Assembly (NCBI GenBank): GCA_018296165.2
Contig: JACKQL020000013.1
Coordinates: forward strand, 310,001-374,000
Reading direction: 5' to 3'
DNA length: 64,000 bases
From: Termitomyces sp. T153
Lineage: Eukaryota; Basidiomycota; Agaricomycetes; Agaricales; Lyophyllaceae
This document shows, in pieces, positions 1-13,100 of this stretch. Position numbers and translations under genes: made by a program. Under the pieces are notes generated by a model, which saw only the letters and a program-made list of their open reading frames with translations, did not search any database and was not told the DNA's origin. Position 1 is the stretch's first letter, and each line of letters opens with the position of its first letter.

Positions 1-617
1 TCTCAAGTTCTTCTCGTTCGTCATCGCCGTCCTAGATTTCTGGTGAGAAACAGGGTAATTATAATTGGTATAGATATATACCTCTTTTAGTGTGATGTAT
101 GGGTCCTCCTCATTGTCTTTGTAATATGTTAAGCCTTTGATATTGCTGAAAGGACCGGCATCTACCAGAATCCAAAATCAGGTCAACGCGTGCATGATGA
201 TGTAGGATCTAACCATTTGTCTTGACATCGTCATCATACTCGTCTAGTTTGTACTGCGAAAGATCATCGTCTTTGGGTTTAGGTGCAGGCGCAGAGTCGA
301 CATCCATCGCATTATCTTCACTTGCTCAAAAAATCAATGATGCGTCTCGACAACCATAAGAAAAATATGACACACTCAACCCAATTCTCTTCGTCGTCAT
401 TGTCTCCTTGATCATCTGCCTCGTCGCCTTCTGCCCCTTTGCCCATGGACCTTGCAGCCTCGTGTGCTCGTTCAAGTTCTATGCGGGCATCCTCAAGCTC
501 GATTCGGGCTAAAGCGCTAACACGCTCTAGTTCCTTGTCGTCAAGGACGTATTTTTGTGGATGTCGTTCTGCGATGCCGCGACGTACCCACGCGACAGCA
601 GAGATGAGGCTACTCAT
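1..617 (-). CDS. PWP1: PWP1-like WD40 ribosome-biogenesis protein, N-terminal part
   Basis: Partial gene running off the left edge. Exons: 374-617, 214-315, 82-161, 1-31 (minus strand), with GT-AG introns and phases that join. The start at 617 gives a protein beginning MSSLISAVAWVRRG, followed by QKYVLDDKELERVSALARI and an acidic stretch. Exon 3 encodes SNIKGLTYY and DPYITLKE, the conserved lead-in to the WD40 propeller of the PWP1 family; the WD repeats themselves lie outside the window. PWP1 is a nucleolar protein needed for 60S/5.8S rRNA maturation in yeast and is chromatin-linked in animals. An in-frame upstream ATG at 698 is less likely, because family similarity begins at the 617 start. 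Its 5' end lies 184 bp from the 3' end of the next gene, which is on the same strand. Confidence 0.9.
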
Positions 618-801
618 CGCTAGCTGCTTAATGGCCAAACTGATTTTCGAAAAAGTTTTATCGTCTCCACGTGATCGCAGTTCTTCGGACCGGTACATAA
701 CCCTTTCTCAAGTCGTTCTAGTCTAGAACACTGACCTCGACCTCTACTGACGGCAACAAATAACAAGAATAGATGCCTGCGACACGTCTGTTAGAAATAT
801 A

Positions 802-1680
802 TTAGAGACTACTTCTGTAGAGTCCTTCACGGACAATATACGAGGCTATTCCTAAAGGAACAAATTTCTTCCACTCCGCCGTCTCTAGACCCCGTTGGCG
901 AATGTTATTACGGACTTCGCTTGAGCTATACTTCGCGAGATCTTCACCTATATCAATGAAATTGATACGTCCCATAGATATGAACTCGTTCGCAATCGCG
1001 TGGTCTACGTCATCTGCCGGAATATAAGAGGAAGAAGCGCGGCGTGCACAGACGACAGACGAATTATCGCCTTCTGGAGAGAAGAAGTGTCGTAAAGACG
1101 TCATCATTTGTTGCTCAGATCCATAGTATCGAGGTTGTACGAGGCGCTCAAGGGTGTCAAAACCAAGGATAAAATCTAGTTGGGTGGAACGTTGCGATGA
1201 TGAGGCCGCGAGCCTGTTTTTGAGGAAAGTTTGAAGAATCTTTGACTTGCCCACAAATGTTGGTTCGTCAACCATGGCAATAGCAATATTAGGTTCTAAT
1301 CCTTCCTGTGGCTTTATAGCCTGAGCGAAAATTTCGAGCATTTCAAGACGCTGAAGATATGTGGCATCACCGGGCTTCAATGTCTTGTCTGCGTTGCGAA
1401 CGGAGAGTACAAGGAGCTTTGCATCATAGTCACGATTGTTGGAGGTAGTCGAATCTATTTCATGTGGTGGTGGTCGACTGTTGGCAAGTGCCAGATGGGC
1501 AAGGGTCGGTGGGTTAAACGATGCGTCGAGGACAAGAATCCTGAGTTGACTTTGTGGCGGAGATACTGTCTTGGGAAGGGGCCAAAGACTGTGGGAGGCA
1601 TATACGAGCTCGACTGCATGCTTTGAAAAGCCATTTTGAATGCGATAGAGGAGCGCTGCCGCGGTTGTAGAGAATGACAT
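802..1680 (-). CDS. POF1-like nicotinamide-nucleotide adenylyltransferase family protein
   Basis: Single-exon gene of 292 residues. The N-terminal half carries a nucleotidyltransferase signature, LVLDASFNPPTLAHLALA (about residues 50-67), matching the [S]FNPPTxxH active-site loop of NMN/cytidylyltransferases. Near the C-terminus SSSEVRNNIRQRG (about 250-262) matches the ISST/SxxR nucleotide-binding motif. The length and the poorly conserved first 45 residues fit the fungal POF1 type rather than the Nma1/Nma2 type. POF1 proteins are linked to NAD-type adenylyl transfer and protein quality control, so the exact substrate is uncertain. The first ATG of the frame was used. It is divergent from DBP5 with only 94 bp between the two starts. 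Confidence 0.8.
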   Translation of the reverse strand: MSFSTTAAALLYRIQNGFSKHAVELVYASHSLWPLPKTVSPPQSQLRILVLDASFNPPTLAHLALANSRPPPHEIDSTTSNNRDYDAKLLVLSVRNADKTLKPGDATYLQRLEMLEIFAQAIKPQEGLEPNIAIAMVDEPTFVGKSKILQTFLKNRLAASSSQRSTQLDFILGFDTLERLVQPRYYGSEQQMMTSLRHFFSPEGDNSSVVCARRASSSYIPADDVDHAIANEFISMGRINFIDIGEDLAKYSSSEVRNNIRQRGLETAEWKKFVPLGIASYIVREGLYRSSL

Positions 1681-1774
1681 GGTTAAGGGAGAAATCAGAT
1701 AAGATACAACGCGGCACCGATTCTGGACAATTGATTATTGATTAGGTTTCTTGTACGACACTACTTCATCCACC
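1681..1774. promoter_or_regulatory. 94-bp divergent promoter between the POF1-like gene and DBP5
   Basis: The two start codons face away from each other with 94 bp between them, so both core promoters must lie here or overlap the genes. No clear TATA element is visible. Confidence 0.5.
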
Positions 1775-3791
1775 ATGTCGTCTTTACAAAAGGACGATGA
1801 CGGCTTCTACACTCCAGGTATCGCACCGTAATGCCCTTTGTCGCGTCGCGCTCATCATCTCCAGTCGCTTCGAAGGATGTCGAACCCAACGACCAAAAAT
1901 CAAGTAAGGACACCTCGCGTTCACCTATTGAAAGGTCTTCAATTTATCCGTCGTTTTCAGACAATTCGGAATTGATTAACTCTGCCTTTGAGGTGTCGGT
2001 GAGTTGGATGCTGAATATCAATTCAACATTTCCTGACGCGAACCGTAGGTGACGCTGGCAGACCAGCAAGGCGATACAAAGTCGCCGTTACATAGTGTCA
2101 AGACATTTGAAGAACTCGGACTGTGTGTCATTTACGATTTATAACCCCCTACCACCTATCGAAGTTGCTTGTTAGCCATCAAGACCTTCTCAAGGGTATT
2201 CATGATATGGGTTTTTCCAAGCCTTCGAAGATACAAGAAACAGCTCTCCCTCTACTTCTCGCGAATCCGTAATGCAAACACCTTTTTTTTTGCTGAGTAT
2301 CTCTGATGACTCTTTAATATAAAAGCCCTGTCAATATGATTGGCCAATCGCAATCAGGTACAGGCAAGACTGCTGCTTTCGTGCTGACGATGCTCAGTCG
2401 CGTCGATTGCACGATTAACAAGCCTCAGGTCAGTCGTTATTCAGGATCTTATGGAAAATACTTGAAATGTAGCGTAGGCTCTTTGTTTAGCCCCATCTCG
2501 TGAGCTTGCGCGTCAGATTATGTCTGTCGTGACAGCAATGGGCAAGTTTACCGATGTGCAAACGGAGTACGCCATCAAGGACAATCTCCCTAAAGACGTC
2601 ACGAAAATTACTGCACATATAATAGTTGGCACACCAGGCACTATGGCCGATTTGATGAGAAGACGAGTAAGCCTACCTTCTCAATGATCATTATACAACT
2701 TTACGAGAACACGTTCAAAGGTCATTGATCTAAGCGAGATCAAGGTATTCGTTCTAGATGAGGCAGATAACATGTTAGATCAGGATGGTTTGGGCGATCA
2801 GACTCTGAGAGTCAAAAAGTGTGTCACCAACTATCTGCTTCTTGCTCATATTAAAGTGAATCCAGCATGCTTCCTCGTGGCAAACCCGTACAAATCATTC
2901 TCTTCTCCGCCACATTCCCTGACAATGTCCGTACTTATTCCGCGAAGTTCGCGCCGAATGCGAACAAGATTGAGCTTCAAAAGAACGAGCTTAGCGTCGA
3001 TAACATCCGGCAATTCTATATGGATTGCAAGAGCGAAGACCACAAGTATGACGTTCTGGTGTCGCTATATCACTTGTTGACCATCGGTCAGAGTATCATC
3101 TTCTGCCAAGTAATATCTCTATATTTTCTTAGCTCCATCTTGTCGATTGCTTAACCTATAACCTAGTACCGAAGCACGGCGGATCGAATTGCTGAGCGCA
3201 TGACTGCAGAGGGCCATAAAGTAGCCTCGTTACACGGTGCCAAGGACGCTGCCGAGCGTGATGCCGTCATTGACCGTTTCCGAGAAGGTAAAGACAAAGT
3301 GAGTATGTATTACTTTACACGAAAGCGAAAGGTACAGAACAAAGGTATCGCAGGTTCTGATCACGACAAATGTCATTGCCCGTGGTATCGATATTCTCCA
3401 AGTCAACATGGTCGTCAACTATGATATGCCATTGATGAATGAACGAGACAAGACTGCCGATGAACGACCTGATATTGAAACCTACATCCACAGAATTGGC
3501 ATGTTATTTTTCCTTTCTGTCGCCCGCCAGAGATGACTTATACTTATATGTCTGAACTTGCAGGACGTACGGGTCGCTTTGGGAGGAAAGGGATATCCAT
3601 CAACTTTGTTCATGACAAGAAGACTTGGATGCAGATGGACCAAATTGAAAAGGCGCTTGGGAAATCAATCGTTCGAATTGAAACGCATGATATCGATCAG
3701 ATGGAAAAGGTGTGGCTTTCTAGCTATTTCTTTCCTTCTGGCCTTTCCATTAATGCACTCTGATTAGAATATGAAGAAGGCGCTCAAGTAA
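1775..3791 (+). CDS. DBP5: ATP-dependent DEAD-box RNA helicase Dbp5 (mRNA export)
   Basis: Twelve exons: 1775-1817, 1865-1998, 2049-2122, 2176-2268, 2326-2428, 2478-2666, 2721-2818, 2866-3109, 3167-3298, 3354-3498, 3564-3709, 3768-3791, giving 474 residues. Visible helicase motifs are the Q-motif (KPSKIQE), motif I SQSGTGKT (123-130), Ia APSRELARQ, Ib GTPGT, II DEAD (225-228), III SAT (259-261), [10 protein letters not shown] and [13 protein letters not shown] (416-426). The Dbp5-specific context VTLADQQGD and FEELGL before the Q-motif separates it from eIF4A. Dbp5 remodels mRNPs at the cytoplasmic face of the nuclear pore with Gle1 and also acts in translation termination. Intron 10, inside motif VI, starts with GC instead of GT. 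It is convergent with the FAS gene. Confidence 0.95.
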
Positions 3792-4144
3792 TAATGTTAT
3801 TGATCAATCTACACATCCTCCTTCTGCGCGATTGTACTTCACTTTTTTACATACTGTACTTCGCTGTCTATTTCTGAATTTATTTTATCTTGTGGGGGAG
3901 GATGACTTCCCTATCTGAGAATGCCTCTTACCCCTCTAATCCATGCCAAACATGTTCTCACCAGTCAAGCACTCGTTGACGAAAGCAAATTCTATGTGAT
4001 TAGATGTACAGGGTGATGTGACTGTAATACGTATGAAAGGCTGGGAATCTATGGGCTCAATTGCGATATAGTAAATGCGACGACGAAATTATCCAGTGAA
4101 AGAGTATCAATAGCAAAAGATGGGAAGACAGGTAAAGCAGCACC
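3792..4144. other. Convergent 3' gap between DBP5 and FAS
   Basis: 353 bp between two converging genes. It is T-rich just after the DBP5 stop and probably holds both 3' UTRs. No coding or RNA signal seen. Confidence 0.6.
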
Positions 4145-7100
4145 TCAGGACGACTTGGAAGCCTGAGCAAAAGCGATCGCGACAGTCTAGAACAGCGATC
4201 TCGTAAGCACAACATAGGAGTGATAAAATGTTTTATAAGCATACCTCAGAGTGGCTCAATGAAATCAGGATCTTGTTCGCTCCCTTTGCCTGGGCCTGAG
4301 CTTTGGCATCGCCATGTAAGATTACGGTAGGAACACCAGTTTCAGGATCGTTCAAGATCTCAATGTCCCGCATGGAAGCAGCCGCTCCCTTCGACTTGAC
4401 ACCGAGAGATTTGAAGACAGCCTCTTTACCCGCCCAACGCGCAGCGAACGACGAAGGAGGCGAAGGTTGAGCTTGGCAGTAAGCAACCTCGGCGTCAGTG
4501 AAGTTACGTGTGACGAAGGTGGGGTTGTGCGAAGGTACAGCCGAGATAAGTTCTGAGAGTAAAAAACAATGAGTATGACCATATGAAAGAGAACTCGGCA
4601 GACACACCTTGATCGACACCGACACCGACGAAGGTTTCTGCAACATGATCGCTGAGCCCTCCGGCTTCGACGATGTTAGTGATAGCTTTGACGTTCGCAG
4701 TGTCAAGAGGGACTTGGGAGACCAACTTCCCCTTGAAAGAATATTCTCCCGTCTTCGGATCGAGTGTTGCCCTTGCCAAGGAGTTAAGCAAGACCTTGCC
4801 TTCCATGTCACCGAGGTAAGGAGGATGCTCTTTGATCTTAACCAGTGAGTTGTTGATCATCATTTCACTCATGGCTTTATAGGACTCCAGCGATCGAACA
4901 TGGTTGCGCTTTTTGTAATCCTCGTAGTAGCTTGGCTCAATGGCGCCAAAGAGGTAGCGAGGGTGGAGAACGAGAGCTGTGCCACCAACTTGACCGAAAC
5001 CGAATGATGACTGATAATTGACTTCATTGGGAGTTCTTCTCCAAAAAAGTTGCAACTCACCATTACTCCGGCGCGAATACCATCGGTATGAATGGACCTT
5101 GAAGGGAACACAAGGAACGTACGATCCTGGAAATGTGAATCGATGTTGCTGATCTTTCTAAGTACGGAACTTTCTTCGTTTTTAAGGAGACAACTCACTC
5201 GCTATTACGATTGCCAGGTACGATGCCGGTTATGACGGTCTGAAGCAAGCCACTCATTTGCCAAGCAGCAGAACCGCCCTTTGCATGACCTAGGAGACTC
5301 TTCTGGGCCATGATCGGCACGGCATTTCCGGGCGTACGAGAGATCGTCTTGAAGATATCATTCCAAATCTTCGTCTCATTCTCTTCCTGCAAAATCAATA
5401 GTGAGCTGCGTCGTAGAAGGAACAGACAAGAAGACGTACGTTGGCATTCGTACTGGTGCCATGGATGGACAATACACCAATATCATCAGCCGTCAACCCC
5501 CAAATAGCCAAGGCACGGCGAAGGGGAGCAATGCGAGGATCGCTGCCCTCCAGCATCCCGTACATGGCAAGTGCATCCTTCTCTTGTTGGGATGCCTCCT
5601 TTTCAATGTGAGCCACTCTGGTCGCAAAGTATCCCTCGTCGATAGTCTCGCCTTGAGATCTCCGGAAGGTGAGCTCTTCTTGAAGTTCAGCATGTTCATG
5701 AGTCAACCATTGCGAGATTTGTGTACGACGGAAAGCGAGTTGGCGGGAGCGGTAGGCAACATCAAGTATGGGGAGAGGATGTTTCGAGGCGACTTCACGG
5801 GCCACCGTCAGAGCACCACGACCGGGAGCAGGGACAGAGCGACCAGCTTTATCACTAGATACACGGATGGCGATTAAAATATGGATTGAAAAGAGAAGGC
5901 ATACAACTTACGTGGAAGTCGACGTAAAGGCAAGCACACCACGAATCGGTGCACCAAGCTCAAGCGCCGTCTTTGCATTCATGAGGATGTGAACACCAGT
6001 GCCCTGAGCTTCCATGAACTAGAAAGGCGACGTCAATAAGAATGAAGCAGTTCATAGAGTATCGACCTACTCCTGCACGAGAGGATGTAGCAGGGCGAGA
6101 CATCTCAGTCGGCTCACGACCCATTGCAAACTCAGTTTCAGCGTTACTAGTGGCCTTCATGTTGGCAAACTCGTAGGACCCTTCTTCACTGATGTCGTCA
6201 AAGCCACCAGCGATCATGACTTTCGCCTTCCCGGACAAGATGGTATCACAGCCGATCTCTAATGATTGGAGAGCAGTAGCACTAGGGAAGCGGTCAGATG
6301 ACAAGTAAGGAGGACTTATGATATGACGCACCAAGCACCGACGGGAATCTTGACAGGACCACTGGATGACATTAGAAGCAGGTTGATCCAGCCCGCGGTT
6401 GTATTAATAAAGCTAGCGATCGAGGTCAGTCGCACTAAGTAATAGTAACAAAATCATCAAAGGAACGTACGTCTCTTGGAGAATGTCATTTTGGACTTCG
6501 CGCTCGTCACGACGGTCCTTGAACATCTTCGCCATACTCGTGACACCTCCCATTCCACTGCCAAGTGATGTTCCGACTTCTGATGGATGCATGTGCTTGT
6601 AGAGCTCGTAAGGATCAGTGATTCCGGACATGTTAAGGGCTTCTGCGGTGCAAACGAGAGCCCAAAGGGTGGCACGATCCGTTTGTGCAATGATGTCATC
6701 AGGAATTCCATAGCGTCCAGCGTCCCAGCCTGTCGGAATCTGAGCCGCGACTGTGCGACTAAATTTAAACGCTTTGGGAACGAAAATGCAGGCTCCTTTT
6801 TTCAATTTTGCAAACCACTGCCCGCCTTCGCCTGCCCAGATGTCGCACTTTTCACCATGCTGGAGCTTGAACTTGTGAGCTTCCGATTCCGCAACTTCAA
6901 TCGGCTCAAGATCGTGGATGAGCTCAATCTCTTGATTGAAGACCTTCTTGTTAGGGTCATAACCACGGAAAAGCTCGGGCTCTGAGATAGAAGAATTAGC
7001 TCTGACCAAAGATGGTCTCAGGCAAAGACATACCTATCAAACGAATACCAGAATGAGCCAAGATCTCCTTCTCGTAACGACCTTTGACATCTTTGTCGTC

Positions 7101-10100
7101 AACTGGTTCAGCTGTCTTGCTATCGACCCAGCCAACGTAGAGAGAACCATCCTTGAGACGCCCGTTGAAGTGCTTGATATAGCCCATCATCCAAGCCATC
7201 TCGATACACCCCTCTATAGTGAACTCGCCGCGCGCTTCCATCTCCCAACGTGTACGTGCACTGCCCCAAGGTCCAACTTCGGCAAATCCAGTAACGACGA
7301 CAACTTTCTCCAAGTCGATCAAGCCACGGAGATGCGCAAGTTCGTTCAATGATTTATTGGACTCGAGGCTTGGGAAGTTGAATTGGAAATTGGCACGCGG
7401 AAGAACGTCCACACTTTGAAGTAAGCGCTCAGCTTCAGCTCCATTGACAACCTTGAAATCAGCGGAATTGTCACGGGCGATAGCACGACGAAGATCAGCC
7501 TTCTTATTAAGTGTCGTTCGGATGCGCCCTGTGATATCGGCGAGGTCGGGAAGTCTATCCATGCCTCCATTAAGGTCAGCCCAGATCGGCTCAACCTGAG
7601 TGATGCTGAAGAGCAAAGGATGCATCAGGCCAAGAATATTGAAAGCCATTTCCTTTGCTGAGAAAGTGCGGACACCGTGACCTTCAAGTTCATGAGCGAC
7701 GATGTTCGTGGGGCCCATTAAACCAGTGCCACGAGTCCAGCTAAAGAAATAGGTCAAGTTGTGTACAAAACAATGGAGCTGAAGAATGCTGACCCGATGA
7801 CTGCTCCTGCAAGACAGAGATATTCACCCCAACTCTCCGAACTCCAACGCTGGAAGAGCGTCTCCAAGGATATCTTCGACTCAGAATAGAGACCATCATT
7901 TCCAAAGAGGCCGTGATTTGGCGAGAGGGGAAGAATGACTTGAGTGGGACGGGTTACGAAGTGACGGCTTGCCTTCTTTGTCTTGACAGCGCCGAGAATA
8001 CGGAGAAGATTGACAAGCATCATCCTGTGCGCAAGTTCAGACTTATCGTCAAGGCCATCGATCTCGCGGCCATTCTCTGGAATACCAGCAAAAGGAATGA
8101 TGTAGTCTAAATCCATACCAAGGTTCGCGTACACGTAGTCGACGAGCGCCTCAACGTCTTGTTTGGAACCCTGATTGAAAGGCACAACGTCAAGGGAAGA
8201 ACCACGACTGCCGAAGGAGTGGAAGATAGATTGGTAGTACTCCACGGTTTTGCGGCTGTAACTGGACGTGGTGACGACGACGTGAGCTCCGCCTGAAAGA
8301 AGACCCTTCACAATTTCAATGCCAATCGACCCCTTTCCAACACCAGTCAGTAACGCATTCTTATCCTGGAAAGTAGTACCAGAAGTGGCAATTTCGTGCA
8401 GAACATCCAAGTAAACACTGGTGAGGTTGCTGCTATATTCCCAATTTGATCCGACCTTTCGCTTCAGGTGAAGGAGAGGCACTTTGTCAGCCGTGACAGG
8501 CATGACATTCGCGAGCTGGGGACGGAGGAATTGGGATGAGGAACGGCGGTTTCTTGGGTTTAGTCGAGATCTGATATCGGGACCCTTGCGCAGAGATCGC
8601 ACGACACCCTCGTAAAGAGCCTTGATACGGTTCTTCTGTTCTTGACTAATTCCAGGTTGAGATTTGACGACTGTCCAAAGTTTGAGAACATCATCCTGAA
8701 CTTTCTGGATGTTGACCGCGCCTGAAACGGCGTCACCGCTGGCCATTTCTTCGACATAGGCCTCAAGTTTGCGAACATTTTCACGAACCACCTCAGAATA
8801 GACAATATCCCCTTTATCAGTCACCTCAGTATGGGGAGCTGTGGGGAATGTGACTGTGGCAGATAGTTAATTACGATTTCAGAACAAGAGAAATGACGTG
8901 ACATACCATCTTTGTACACTGGAGGTTTGTCAATAACCTCGCGAGTGTTGTCGATAAGCCTCTGGCCGAACTCCTTGGCAAGTTTGTAGGTATCACCTTT
9001 CGAAGGGTCACACTGATCGATGTGGTACTGCATGTAAGCGAGCAGTTCCGGGTCAGCTCTGTTGAGAATAGCGATGCAACGAGCGGTGATTTCGCGATCG
9101 ACGGTCGTAAGGCGTCCAAAGATTATATCATAGTACATAAGGAGAGCATCTTGGCGTACCCAGTTCCAGGAGGAATCGAAATGACGGACTTTGAGCGGAT
9201 CGAAACGGGGCTGAATACCCTCGATATATGTATCGCCGTGTTCCCTGGTGATACTATCCAATTTAACTTGAAGGGCAATCGAAGCTGCCTTCTCTTGGTC
9301 AAATGCGAGCTCACCGGCACGAGAGTCGCGTCCTAGATATCGCATGTACAATTCTACATGTTGTGCTGCGAAACGCTGCTGGTCGGCTTGGAACTTGAGG
9401 AATTCCTCGCTGTTGATGGTCACACCACTAGAACTACCGCCAGCTGCGCCAGCAGAAGGTGCAGAGAGAGAAATTCCAGCACGTTGCGCATAGATGGAGA
9501 CGATACCGTCAAGCCAGGTCTTTGCCTCAGCCTCAGAACTAAGTCGCTTGGCAGGCTCGAAGGTAGTGGCGAGAAGGAGGACTCCGTCAGCACGTGAAGG
9601 ACCTAAGCCCCAAGTCTTCGCAAGATGCGTCTTCATTGCGGAAACGTTGAAGCCACCAGGCATCTTCCCACCAATAACGCGAGAGATGAGACCATTGCTG
9701 TACTTGCCAAGAGTGCCATTGAATCCTGACGAAAGGCCGGCAGCAAGCTCTTCAAGAGGAAGTTCCTCGCCCTTTTCAGGAGCAGAGGCAAATTCTTGCT
9801 GCAAGTCGCCCAGGATTTCGTTTTGAAGAGTAGACTTACCGCCAACAAGATCTTTGATGGACTTGGAAAGAGGAATTTCGTCAACACGTTTCTTGAGCTT
9901 CTGTGCAACGACGACGGTGAGGATTTCGAGAGCTTTGATAGGAACATCCTCAATCGAAGCTACAGGTCCCGACATAGTGGCGGCAGCAACAGGAGCAGGA
10001 GCTGCGGCACTGACAGGAGCACTTGGAGTAAGAGATTCGGCGGAGTTAACATCAGCCACAGGTGCCTCAGGCTCGTCTTCGTATTGATAGTAAATCTCTT

Positions 10101-13100
10101 TCACGTTCTTTGCATGACAAAGAATGGTCCTCGTTCGGCTGACAGAGTCATCGCTAGTCTCATATTTTGCCTTGAGAGTACGCGTTGCCATACCCGTGAG
10201 GGTTGGGGAAGGGCCCAATTCAATGAGACGTTCAAACTGGAATTCAGCGAAGAGACGATCCTGAGTCTCGATCCAGCGCACGGGGGAGGCAAACTGATAG
10301 GCGAGAAGCTCAACAAGGATAATATATGCAAGCTTCTGACGTTGCTCAGCACTCGCCCAGTTCTCCTGGTCCCACTTCTTGAGGACCTTGTCGAGGCGAG
10401 GTGAAGATGTTTGATCATAGATAATCTGCGCATATTCCTTGGAGACATCGAAAGGCTTTGCAATGAGGTTGGGAATATACTTCCCAATCAACATGTCAGG
10501 ATCCAAGTGTGTCGGATTGATTTTCTTCGAGAGGTCTGCAAGTCACATTCAGACATAGATTCTGTCAGAGAACCACAGTCAACTTACAAGCACGGAACGG
10601 CATCACTCCAGCCCAGAGGTACCTCGAATGGAATGGTACATCGATTCCAGGCAAAGGGATTGTTGCGAATCCACGCTCGAGCTTGATGTATCCTTCGGCC
10701 TTTTGTTGCTCATGGGCCTTCTCGAAGCATGATTTGACGATGTCCCCAAGCATCTCCTTGACCTTTTCGACAGTGAAGGTCTCCGTCAGCTGAGATATGT
10801 CCAAATGAGCTATAGAGTAAGATTTTATTATCTAGCAATCCACGTACTTTCGCGATATCAATTTTCTGTACTTTCAAATAATTCAATACATTGGTCATCG
10901 TTTGCAAAGCAACGAGTTCTCCAGCACAAACATATTGTTGACCCTAAACATTTGATGAACATAAGTTTAACAAAGACAAACTTGACGAAGACCACTAACC
11001 TCCACATTGTAATTGACAATTTCCAAGAGAGAGCCGGTGATGACCGCGATGCTATCAACGACCTCACGCAGGGCAGCGTCTGTGAAGGTTTGAGAGATGC
11101 GACTAGGATTGACAGCACACATAGCGTAGTTTGAACGATTCTGGGAGTCCCGCTCAACAGCACGTTGCATTGTGATACCGCGATAGAAGACGACATCAAC
11201 GAGGGCAGAAATGGGAAGGACATCGGCGATTGAAGCCAAAGCAGAGTATTCGCCGAGAGAGTGGCCAGCGAAGGCACATTCTCTCTGGACGAATCCCTTG
11301 GATCGCATGTCCTCGAATGCAGCTTTCTCCGTAACGACGAGTGCGATCTGAGCAAATTGTGTTGCGAAGAGAAGACCAGAAGGATGACTGAAAGTATATT
11401 TCTGAGTGCGAACATCGATGTCGGCAAAGAGAGGAAGCGTCTTGATGTTACCGTCTTTATCCATGGTATCGTATGACATATCCATGTAACGCTGACGGAT
11501 GGCCTGGCCTTTGATACCACCGAAGTGAACAGTCTTTGTTTTAGGATTATCTTTGACGATCTCCACGATTGAAAAGCCATAGACAGCGAGAAGATGAGCA
11601 TCTGCGCCTTCCCAAACGGCACGGGCGGCGGAGGAACTACTGTAGAGGTCCATGCCCATGCCAGGCTCTTGAGATCCTTGGCCAGTGAAAACGTAGACCG
11701 TGTTGGGTTGTTTGACCTCAGCTGAGCCGTCGAGGACCTTCTCTCCACGACCGTTGAATGTCTCGACTTTGACAACAATATTACCATCACGCATGCCGGT
11801 GTGACGAACCTTAACAGTGAGCTCATCGTTGGGGATGACCATGCCAACGAAAGAGACATTATAACTGTTCAAAAAGTTGTAAGCACAAATCAAAACAACG
11901 GGCCACTGCACTCACGCTAGAACACGGTCCGGATGACCTTGCGCAACAACGTTTTCCACGTAACGGCGGGTCGCAGCACTAGACCACAGTCCATGTGTAA
12001 TGGTGGCAGGCAAAGAGGCATAATCAGCGAAGTACGGGTTAATGTGAATCGGGTTAAAATCGCCGGAGATTTTTGAATAAGGCTCATTTGTGAGTGGTGC
12101 ATTGAAAACAGTAGAACCGTCCATATGGGTCAACGCATAGCCCTCATTGGGAAGAGGAGTGACCAGACCAGTAGCAGAACCATGACGTTGAAGGTAAGCA
12201 AGGACCGGATTGCCGTGTGAATCGTCTTGCTGGTAATCAACCGAGCCAACTTTGACAAGGACTTTCAACTGGTTGCGAATGAAAATGTCACCTGAGACAG
12301 CAACATTTTGGAAGGAGTTTTTGTCCTTGAAGGACATTTGAGAGCGAATGCGGAAAATGAGAGAAGTTCCTGCGACAAGAGGTGTTGATTCATCATCCCA
12401 TTCAAACCACTCCTTGGACTGAAGAACACCAACAGCAGCGTCAGTCTCTAGAGGAACAGTGTAATCGGGCTCCTCAGCCGTCTCGAAGGTATTTTCGTAG
12501 TCGATGAAGCGGCCACGATATAGGAAAGCAGAAACGACTTCAATAACTTGTTCGCCACCACGATAGACATGCCCCTTGACTCGGACGACTTTACCAGCAT
12601 CAGTGTTGATGACGGAGACGATGCGAGCTTTGGCTTTGCAGACGTCACCCACTTGAAGAGGACGGGCACCATTGACCATACGGAAACCATTCGACATGTG
12701 AACAAGTTTGAGGAGATCGCCATCAATATCAGCGGGGAAGATGGACTTCATGATTGCCTACAATCAGTAGTGTCAATCAAGTACAAGGTTTCATGAATTG
12801 GATTACACACCTGCCAGCCAGTAACGATGGCAAAGTCCATAGGCGCTTGCACGTTATTGTTGCGCACTGTCTTGAAACTCTCACCCTGATTACCTACGAC
12901 GGCACAAAATTGCTCAATGTCTGCCGCCTTGATGGCGACCTCGGGACCATCAAAAGTCTCGCGAAGATCAATAACAGGGAGCATCTCATCATCCCCATAC
13001 CACAACTTCCAATAGAACTCCTTGATACGAGTGTTACGGCCATCTGCAATCTCATGGATGGGAGCGAAGGCAGAAGAGGGTTTATACTGGAATTGCAGGG

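Noticed and set aside
9796..10404. 202-codon plus-strand frame opposite the ACP region of FAS
   Set aside because: Shadow of the FAS frame with no independent support.
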